Assembly: GCA_002423285.1 (NCBI GenBank)
Contig: DIVF01000028.1
Location: 1 to 10,826 of the forward strand
Origin: Micavibrio sp. UBA6139
GTDB lineage: Bacteria > Pseudomonadota > Alphaproteobacteria > Micavibrionales > Micavibrionaceae
Direction: 5' to 3'
DNA: 10,826 nucleotides
Position numbers and translations under genes: made by a program. The notes beneath the pieces are model-generated. The model was not told where the DNA came from, ran no database searches, and saw only the letters and a program-made list of their open reading frames with translations. Positions within the stretch are counted from its first letter, which is position 1; the number at the start of each line of letters is the position of its first letter. Below, in pieces: positions 6,481-10,826 of the stretch.

Positions 6481-8309
6481 TGACCAGCCTCGCCGAACAA
6501 ATTGAACCAATCACGCCTGAGACCGTTTTAAAAACCGTCTTTGGGTACGATCAGTTTCGCGGATTGCAGAAGCAGGTGATTGACCACGTCATGGCGGGGG
6601 GGAGTTGCTGCACCCTGATGCCAACGGGCGCGGGTAAATCGCTTTGCTATCAAATTCCGGCTTTGTGCCGTCGCGGCGTTGGGATAGTAGTCTCTCCCTT
6701 GATCGCCCTGATGCAGGATCAGGTCAGTGCGCTACAAGAACTCGGCATTCGCGCCGCGATGCTGAATTCCTCGCTCGATTACCAGACCATGCAGAACACC
6801 CTGCGTGCGGTTGAAAATAACGAACTTGATCTGCTCTACATCGCGCCAGAACGCCTGATGACAGATCAAATCCTGAGCCTGTTGCAGCATATTGATATTG
6901 CGCTGTTCGCCATTGATGAAGCGCACTGCGTCTCGCAATGGGGCCATGATTTCCGCCCCGAATACCGGGCCCTGTCGCATCTGCGCCAGCAATTCCCGCA
7001 TATCCCCTTCCTCGCCGTTACCGCCACCGCCGATGCGCCAACGCGCAAAGACATCATGGCGCAGCTGGACCTGCCCGAAATCTTCGTGGCCGGTTTTGAT
7101 CGCCCGAATATCGGTTACAACGTGGCCGTTAAAGACACACCAAAAAAACAATTACTGGAATTTTTACAAGGGCGCGAGCGCGGCGAAAGCGGTATTATCT
7201 ATTGCCTGTCCCGCCGCAAGACCGAAGAAACCGCCGAATGGTTGCAAGAAAAAGGCTATAACGCCCTGCCCTATCACGCCGGGATCAGCAACGATATCCG
7301 CTCCAAAAACCAGAATAAATTTATCAAGGAAGAAGGCGTCATTATCGTCGCCACCATCGCCTTTGGCATGGGCATCAACAAACCTGATGTGCGTTTTGTT
7401 GTTCATCTCGATTTACCGGCCAATATCGAAGCCTATTACCAGGAAACCGGCCGTGCGGGCCGTGACGGCATGCCATCCACCGCCTTTATGCTCTATGGCC
7501 TGCAAGATGTTGCCTTGCGCCGCCAGATGATTGTTGGCTCCGACGCCCCAGATGAACAAAAACGCATCGAACATCATAAGCTGGGTGCGCTGCTCGGGTA
7601 TTGCGAAGCCGCTACCTGCCGCCGCCAGATCTTGCTACAATATTTTGGTGATACCGAACAGACATGCGGCAATTGTGATACCTGTCAATCGCGCCCTGAC
7701 ACCATCGAAGGCTCCATCCCCGCACAAAAGATTCTTTCCTGCGTTTTGCGGACCGGCCAGATGTTTGGTGGGAAACATATTGTTGATGTGTTGCTGGGTG
7801 CCGATACACCGCAAATCGAAAAGCACGGCCACGATCAACTCAGCACCTTTGGCATCGGCAAGGATCATGACCGCAAGGCTTGGGACTCCTTCATTCGCCA
7901 ACTGGTTGCCGCCAATTTTATCTTTGTCGATCTGGAAGCCCATGGCGGATTAAAACTAACCCCCGACGGTGCACAATTTTTGCGTGAGCGCGGCGCCTTC
8001 AACCTGCGCCTGCCCCGCCCCTCACGGGAATCAAAAGGAATGCGTGGCGAAGCTGGAAAATTACCAAACCCGACCCTGACCTCCGCCGCCGATCAGTCCC
8101 TGTTTGAAGCCTTAAAAGCCCTGCGCCTTAGCATCGCGAGCGAGAAAAACCTGCCGCCTTACGTCATTTTCCACGATAAAACCCTGCTGGATATGGTGCT
8201 GCGCCGCCCGCTATATCTCGACTCAATGGCCCAGATTCCGGGGGTTGGCCAGTCAAAGCTGGAAAAATACGCCCCGGCCTTCCTACAGGTCATCCAAGAC
8301 GCTGGCTAA
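6480..8309 (+). CDS. recQ: ATP-dependent DNA helicase RecQ
   Basis: This 3'-to-5' superfamily 2 helicase acts in recombination (RecF pathway) and processing of stalled forks. The 609-residue protein has the full RecQ order. Motif 0 is FGYDQFRGLQ (21-30), Walker A is TGAGKS (49-54), the DEAH box is at 146-149 and is followed by the aromatic-rich loop CVSQWGHDFRPEY (150-162), motif III is AVTATA (179-184), motif IV begins at about 238, motif V is ATIAFGMGINKPDVRF (291-306), and motif VI is QETGRAGRDG (321-330). The RQC zinc site has Cys380, Cys396, Cys399 and Cys402, close to the E. coli spacing. A winged helix follows (about 410-515), then an HRDC domain (about 536-605) with PPYVIFHDKTLLDM. 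It is a single full-length copy with no damage visible. The ATG is overlapped by a perfect hairpin, and the gene is probably cotranscribed with the cysK-like gene. Confidence 0.97.
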   Translation: MTSLAEQIEPITPETVLKTVFGYDQFRGLQKQVIDHVMAGGSCCTLMPTGAGKSLCYQIPALCRRGVGIVVSPLIALMQDQVSALQELGIRAAMLNSSLDYQTMQNTLRAVENNELDLLYIAPERLMTDQILSLLQHIDIALFAIDEAHCVSQWGHDFRPEYRALSHLRQQFPHIPFLAVTATADAPTRKDIMAQLDLPEIFVAGFDRPNIGYNVAVKDTPKKQLLEFLQGRERGESGIIYCLSRRKTEETAEWLQEKGYNALPYHAGISNDIRSKNQNKFIKEEGVIIVATIAFGMGINKPDVRFVVHLDLPANIEAYYQETGRAGRDGMPSTAFMLYGLQDVALRRQMIVGSDAPDEQKRIEHHKLGALLGYCEAATCRRQILLQYFGDTEQTCGNCDTCQSRPDTIEGSIPAQKILSCVLRTGQMFGGKHIVDVLLGADTPQIEKHGHDQLSTFGIGKDHDRKAWDSFIRQLVAANFIFVDLEAHGGLKLTPDGAQFLRERGAFNLRLPRPSRESKGMRGEAGKLPNPTLTSAADQSLFEALKALRLSIASEKNLPPYVIFHDKTLLDMVLRRPLYLDSMAQIPGVGQSKLEKYAPAFLQVIQDAG

Positions 8310-8312
8310 GCC

Positions 8313-8341
8313 TTGCTTTTTACCCATTTTTTCCCTATTTT
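8313..8341 (+). promoter_or_regulatory. Candidate sigma-70 promoter for tRNA-Ser
   Basis: TTGCTT (8313-8318) and TATTTT (8336-8341) are separated by 17 bases and lie 17 bases before the tRNA 5' end. The hexamers match consensus at 3 and 4 of 6 positions. The whole 8311-8347 stretch is T- and C-rich, so chance matches are likely. No hairpin terminator is seen after recQ. Confidence 0.35.
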
Positions 8342-8358
8342 CCCCCCAGACCAAATGC

Positions 8359-8449
8359 GGAGAGGTGGCAGAGTGGCTGAATGCGGCGGTCTCGAAAACC
8401 GTTATGGGTGCATAACCCATCGAGGGTTCGAATCCCCCCCTCTCCGCCA
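8359..8449 (+). tRNA. tRNA-Ser, anticodon CGA
   Basis: A class II tRNA is visible. The acceptor stem is GGAGAGG (8359-8365) with CCTCTCC (8439-8445), the discriminator is G8446, and CCA is encoded at 8447-8449. The D arm is GCA/TGC. The anticodon arm is GCGGT/ACCGT with loop CTCGAAA, placing CGA at 8393-8395, which reads UCG. The long variable arm has ATGGGT paired to ACCCAT (about 8404-8420). The T loop is TTCGAAT (8427-8433). The T stem GAGGG/CCCCC has one A-C mismatch (8423 with 8437). The length of 91 bases is normal for tRNA-Ser. No terminator hairpin follows. Confidence 0.96.
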
Positions 8450-8476
8450 TTAGTACCTCAAAATAACGCATACGAG

Positions 8477-8761
8477 CTACGGCTCAACAGGCGCCGCATC
8501 CCCCGCTGCAGGTTCAATACTGTTCAAACATTCCGGCGTTGGGTTGTTGATATAGCAGGTTTTGCTAAAGGCTTGGTCGATTTCGACAGGTTGAGTCTTT
8601 TCACGTGCAATCGACGCCTCCATCAAAGCCATGCGACGGAATGAAAAACCAGATACCCACATAGCGGATGCAATAAAAAGCAGGACAAATACACTGCTGA
8701 TGCAAAACGAAAAAACCGGGCGTTTGATAAACTTGGCTTTGTGAATAGCTTTTTCTACCAT
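8477..8761 (-). CDS. Small single-pass membrane protein
   Basis: On the minus strand an ATG at 8761 is preceded by GGGAG with a nine-base spacer. A further upstream TTG (8800) has no such support, so I choose 94 residues. The N-terminus is basic (KAIHKAKFIKR), and a single hydrophobic helix spans about residues 15-38 (VFSFCISSVFVLLFIASAMWVSGF). It is followed by Arg-Arg and a 55-residue tail rich in Glu, Pro and Ala. Two cysteines in the tail, 69 and 78 (TCYINNPTPEC), would form a small disulfide loop if the tail is periplasmic. The basic N-terminus favours an in-out orientation, but FRR just after the helix weakens this. No family is recognised. It converges on the tRNA gene and is divergent from the CBS gene. 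Confidence 0.7.
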   Translation of the reverse strand: MVEKAIHKAKFIKRPVFSFCISSVFVLLFIASAMWVSGFSFRRMALMEASIAREKTQPVEIDQAFSKTCYINNPTPECLNSIEPAAGDAAPVEP

Positions 8762-9008
8762 TGCGTAGATCTCCCATCGTCGGTTCGAATATCCATTCAA
8801 TACACAAACGAACGCGTGCTTTTTTCGTACTCAATCTTTCTCAAATATATTCACGCCCACATAATCAATGGCTAAAGAACGGTTGCTGTTATTGAATATT
8901 ACCTCCTTATAACTTTCTTATGCGCGAAGAAGACTTAGCCATGGATTTCTGATAGTTCCCCTGCAAGGGTGGCATACCGCAACAAGGACAAATCAAAAGG
9001 ACAGCATC
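8762..9008. other. Divergent intergenic region
   Basis: This gap of about 247 bases separates two divergently transcribed genes and must hold both promoters. TTGCTG (8883-8888) and TATAAC (8908-8913) face the CBS gene, but the 19-base spacer is long, so this is only a weak candidate. No GGAAC-N17-CGTT site is seen on either strand here. The ribosome binding site for the CBS gene is AAAAGGA (8995-9001). Two very short ATG frames, at 8868 and 8922, are not supported. I see no repeats or RNA genes. Confidence 0.5.
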
Positions 9009-9425
9009 ATGAACATCAAAGATATTATGAGCACAGACGTAGAAGTGGTTACACCCGATACGCTGATTCACGAAATTGCACAAAAAATGCAACAGCGTGA
9101 TTGCGGTTGTGTGGTCGTGGTTGAAAATGACCGCATGGTCGGCATGATTACAGACCGCGATATTGCTCTGCGTTGTGTGGCCAACGCCCACATTCCAGCA
9201 GAAACAACAGCCAAGGATGTCATGACCCCCGAAATTTTATATTGCCGCGACACCGACAATGCAGATGAAGTCGCACGCAACATGGGCAAGAACAAGGTTC
9301 GTCGAATGCCTGTTCTGAATGCTGAAAAGCGCTTGGTTGGCATAGTATCGCTGGGCGATCTGGCATCGCATTCGAATCATCAGCTTTGCGGTGAAACCCT
9401 CGGCGATATTTGCCGCGCAGCCTAA
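9009..9425 (+). CDS. Two-CBS-domain protein
   Basis: This 138-residue protein consists almost wholly of a Bateman module. The first CBS motif spans about 5-58 (DIMSTDVEVVTPDTLIHEIA to GMITDRDIALR) and the second about 69-122 (DVMTPEILYCRDTDNADEVA to GIVSLGDLA). The ITDRD stretch contains Thr48 and Asp51, matching the G-x-x-T-x-x-D pattern that commonly binds the ribose of adenine nucleotides. In the second repeat Ser114 and Asp117 fill the same places. Stand-alone CBS pairs often sense AMP, ATP or NAD and are common stress-type proteins in proteobacteria; a specific target cannot be read from the sequence. The start at 9009 has AAAAGGA seven bases upstream. A tail with two cysteines (127 and 135) follows the second repeat. 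It is monocistronic and ends just before a strong terminator. Confidence 0.9.
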   Translation: MNIKDIMSTDVEVVTPDTLIHEIAQKMQQRDCGCVVVVENDRMVGMITDRDIALRCVANAHIPAETTAKDVMTPEILYCRDTDNADEVARNMGKNKVRRMPVLNAEKRLVGIVSLGDLASHSNHQLCGETLGDICRAA

Positions 9426-9436
9426 TGAACCCAAGA

Positions 9437-9480
9437 TAAAGGGCCCGGCAGAGTAATCTGCCGGGCCCTTTATTATTTTA
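9437..9480. terminator. Bidirectional Rho-independent terminator
   Basis: A perfect 16-bp stem, TAAAGGGCCCGGCAGA (9437-9452) with its complement at 9457-9472, has a GTAA loop. On the plus strand it is followed by TTATTTTA; on the minus strand by TTTATCTTGG, a weaker tail. It closes the CBS gene and also lies just past the stop of the minus-strand gene at 9485, as expected between convergent genes. Confidence 0.93.
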
Positions 9481-9484
9481 AGGA

Positions 9485-9670
9485 TCAATCTTGCATAGAA
9501 ACAAGCCACCAAGTTTGGATCAGTTGTTTTTGATCAAATATCTCATCATAATATTTTTTAGCCTGCGGATTGCTTTGTATGCAGGCATAGACCTGCTCTC
9601 CCCTTTTATCTGTCAACTCGCCATCGATCAGGGCTTGAATGTCAATTTTTGTAACGGTGCATGCATTCAT
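9485..9670 (-). CDS. Small anti-sigma-factor-like protein
   Basis: The ATG at 9670 has AAGTGAG about four bases upstream, giving 61 residues; a GTG at 9679 would add three. The core IDIQALIDGELTDKRGEQVYACIQSNPQAKKYYDE resembles the N-terminal helix pair of transmembrane anti-sigma factors and related regulators (pattern D-x-x-x-x-D-G-E-L, then N-P-x-A). The zinc-binding His-Cys-Cys motif is absent, and there is no membrane segment or sensor domain. It is thus either a cut-down anti-sigma module or an unrelated small helical protein. It lies downstream of the OmpA-like gene in the same direction, separated from it by a terminator-like hairpin. A role as NepR is not supported, as the NepR core motif is missing. 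The family call is inference from pattern only. Confidence 0.6.
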   Translation of the reverse strand: MNACTVTKIDIQALIDGELTDKRGEQVYACIQSNPQAKKYYDEIFDQKQLIQTWWLVSMQD

Positions 9671-9685
9671 TTTTCTCACTTGAAT

Positions 9686-9717
9686 AAAAAAGCAAGGCGC
9701 ACCTATAACGCCCTGCT
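9686..9717 (-). terminator. Rho-independent terminator or attenuator after the OmpA-like gene
   Basis: Read on the minus strand, AGCAGGGCG (9717-9709) pairs with CGCCTTGCT (9699-9691) apart from one mismatch. The loop is nine bases, followed directly by six T residues (9691-9686) and then ATTC. It lies 15 bases after the OmpA-like stop and 16 before the next start, so it may limit rather than abolish expression of the small downstream gene, which shows no promoter of its own. Confidence 0.75.
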
Positions 9718-9731
9718 AAATCGGTTGTTAT

Positions 9732-10391
9732 TTATTTTAAAAACTCAATTGTAACGCGACGATTCTCAAGCAAAGCCACACCATCACCTGTTTCTACCGC
9801 CAGAACACCTTCGCCATAGGCCGTGCTATCAATAACCCGGTTTGCGATACCGCGGTCATTCAAGGCCATGGAAACGCCATCGGCGCGACGCTGTGACAGC
9901 GCCATATTATAGGCTGACGGCCCCGAACTATCCGCATGTCCGGAAATTGTAACCTCGCGCGGGTTGAATTGTTTGATTTCGCGGGCGACTTGATCCAAAA
10001 CCCTAGAGGCACCAGAATCCAGTGAAGCACGATCAAAATCAAAGGTTATTTTGTAAGTCGCTAGAACATTGCGTCTATCAGCGTTTTCTACCGCCATACC
10101 CCGGGCCATCACAGGTGTGATGGATTCTGGATAGTAATATTTCAGATCACACGCATCACGGTAAAAGCCGGATGGCGGAATGCGATATTTCTGGCACGGC
10201 TCACGTTCTTCATAATCGAGGTAAACGTCCAGCTCACTGCGCTGTTGATGTGTTAAAAGATCATCATATTCTTCTTGGTATGCCGGATATTGCAGATGCG
10301 GCACAAAGCTCCACCGATCAGCGTAGGCAGATGTTGATACCATAGCCAATGCAGCAACCGCGCCCAATACGGGTAAAATGGCGTTCTTCAT
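9732..10391 (-). CDS. OmpA-family peptidoglycan-binding envelope protein
   Basis: The 219-residue product has a Sec signal peptide (1-24, ending STSAYA before Asp25). A tyrosine- and acid-rich middle region (25-110) follows with two cysteines, 66 and 81, that may pair. The C-terminal OmpA-like domain spans about 112-219. That domain shows ITFDFDRASLD (115-125), VTISGHADSSG (147-157), NMALSQRRADGV (162-173) and NRRVTIEF (210-217). Asp154 and Arg169 are 15 apart, as expected for the pair that binds diaminopimelate in peptidoglycan. There is no beta-barrel and no lipobox, so it is probably a periplasmic or loosely outer-membrane-linked wall-binding protein. The start has GAGGAG seven bases upstream. 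A GGAAC-N17-CGTT promoter lies 55 bases before the start, pointing to general stress control. I do not recognise the middle region. Confidence 0.88.
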   Translation of the reverse strand: MKNAILPVLGAVAALAMVSTSAYADRWSFVPHLQYPAYQEEYDDLLTHQQRSELDVYLDYEEREPCQKYRIPPSGFYRDACDLKYYYPESITPVMARGMAVENADRRNVLATYKITFDFDRASLDSGASRVLDQVAREIKQFNPREVTISGHADSSGPSAYNMALSQRRADGVSMALNDRGIANRVIDSTAYGEGVLAVETGDGVALLENRRVTIEFLK

Positions 10392-10445
10392 AAAAATTCT
10401 CCTCGATCGTGTATGTCATGTTGTTCGTTGATGGATCATTAAAAG

Positions 10446-10471
10446 AACGCAGCTCAGGTATAAAAGGTTCC
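10446..10471 (-). promoter_or_regulatory. EcfG-type (general stress) promoter of the OmpA-like gene
   Basis: On the minus strand GGAAC (10471-10467), 17 bases, then CGTT (10449-10446). This matches the alphaproteobacterial EcfG-type sigma consensus, GGAAC with a 16-18-base spacer before CGTT. It would give a leader of about 45-50 bases before the start at 10391. Confidence 0.75.
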
Positions 10472-10518
10472 TCGCCTTGCATGCGGTGTGCATATCAGTA
10501 CGACGGACAATTAAGCAC

Positions 10519-10544
10519 GGAACTATTTGTTCTGCCGTTACGTT
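10519..10544 (+). promoter_or_regulatory. EcfG-type (general stress) promoter of the EF-hand gene
   Basis: GGAAC (10519-10523), 17 bases, then CGTT (10541-10544): the same elements and spacing as the minus-strand site 48 bases away. The start codon at 10589 lies about 45 bases downstream of the -10. TTGACA at 10543-10548 overlaps it but has no good -10 at 16-18 bases. Confidence 0.75.
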
Positions 10545-10588
10545 GACAGGGCATAGAACCACCAACCATTAACACAGAAAGAATCATC

Positions 10589-10807
10589 ATGACCCGCCGT
10601 TTACATGCGACTGCACTGGTTGCCGTTATCCTTGTGTCTGCAACAGGCCTGCCAATGCTGGCCAATGCACAAAAGAGCGAAACCCAAACACGCACCTATT
10701 CTTATGACAGCAACAAAAACGGCTTTATCGAGCCAGAAGAGTTCACCACCTATTTCTATTCACGTTCGGATGTCGATGGTGATGGGTATCTGGGGGATGA
10801 AGAATAG
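10589..10807 (+). CDS. Periplasmic EF-hand protein, truncated by an IS
   Basis: This 72-codon frame encodes a Sec signal peptide (1-27, ending ANA before Gln28) followed by two calcium-binding EF-hand loops: DSNKNGFIEPEE (40-51) and DVDGDGYLGDEE (61-72). Both have acidic or Asn residues at positions 1, 3, 5 and 12 with Gly at 6, so both should bind calcium. The protein stops exactly at loop position 12, with no exiting helix. The stop TAG (10805-10807) is formed by TA of the target and the first G of the IS terminal repeat. I infer that the real gene continued and was cut by the insertion. AGAAAGA (10575-10581) is the likely ribosome binding site. The intact protein was probably a small periplasmic calcium-binding stress protein; its missing domain is unknown. 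Confidence 0.8.
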   Translation: MTRRLHATALVAVILVSATGLPMLANAQKSETQTRTYSYDSNKNGFIEPEEFTTYFYSRSDVDGDGYLGDEE

Positions 10808-10826
10808 ACCTGTTGCAAAAGTCCGG
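10807..10826. mobile_element. Start of an insertion sequence, right edge of the window
   Basis: GACCTGTTGCAAAAGT (10807-10822) matches, inverted, the IS terminal repeat at 38-53 with one mismatch in 16. It is preceded by TA (10805-10806), the same dinucleotide as beside the left copy. The bases after it (CCGG) differ from the corresponding left-hand bases, so this is probably the opposite end of the same element type, which would put the two copies in the same orientation. Only 20 bases are in the window. Confidence 0.6.

Noticed and set aside
8866..8955. Short ATG frames of 10-14 codons in the divergent intergenic region
   Set aside because: They have no convincing ribosome binding sites and no recognisable content.
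9485..9670. NepR, the small anti-sigma factor of EcfG
   Set aside because: Size and context invite it, but the NepR core helix motifs are not present; the D-G-E-L pattern fits the other anti-sigma N-terminal type better.
10543..10571. TTGACA as a sigma-70 -35 box for the EF-hand gene
   Set aside because: No acceptable -10 lies 16-18 bases downstream (CCATTA at 17), and the hexamer overlaps the CGTT of the better GGAAC-N17-CGTT site.
1..10826. Composite transposon carrying the whole window
   Set aside because: The interior holds core chromosomal genes (ubiE, dut, mutS, recQ, tRNA-Ser) with no cargo-type genes, so contig breaks at IS copies are more likely.

Overview
The window looks like a piece of an alphaproteobacterial chromosome of moderate GC, roughly 50% by eye. 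Three things suggest this: housekeeping genes with alphaproteobacterial flavour (ubiE, dut, mutS, recQ), a tRNA-Ser with an encoded CCA end, and two divergent promoters of the form GGAAC-N17-CGTT. That form is the alphaproteobacterial general-stress (EcfG) consensus. I cannot name the genus.

Both edges carry the terminal inverted repeat of what looks like one insertion sequence (about positions 1-53 and 10807-10826, 15 of 16 terminal bases matching). Each outer end lies next to TA. The simplest reading is a contig that breaks at copies of a multi-copy IS. The right-hand copy has cut an EF-hand gene and its first base completes the stop codon.

Layout on the plus strand: an unrecognised gene that appears to be split by a -1 frameshift (93-622); ubiE for ubiquinone or menaquinone synthesis (606-1400); a membrane-anchored Ala-rich protein (1583-2050) with a strong terminator; dut (2165-2656); mutS (2734-5433); a CysK-family PLP enzyme (5518-6453); recQ (6480-8309); and tRNA-Ser(CGA) (8359-8449). 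dut (keeps dUTP out of DNA), mutS (mismatch recognition) and recQ (recombination helicase) form a genome-maintenance block interrupted by one sulfur amino-acid gene.

The right-hand part is a set of small envelope and stress-type genes: a single-pass membrane protein (8477-8761, minus), a two-CBS-domain protein (9009-9425, plus) closed by a bidirectional terminator, a small anti-sigma-like protein (9485-9670, minus), an OmpA-type peptidoglycan-binding protein (9732-10391, minus) and the truncated EF-hand protein (10589-10807, plus). The last two are divergent and each has a GGAAC-N17-CGTT promoter, so they probably belong to the general stress regulon.

I found no CRISPR array, phage module or defence system. 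The most interesting points are the paired stress promoters, the perfect hairpin ending on the recQ start codon, the possible frameshift site at 335-341, and the IS-made end of the EF-hand gene.
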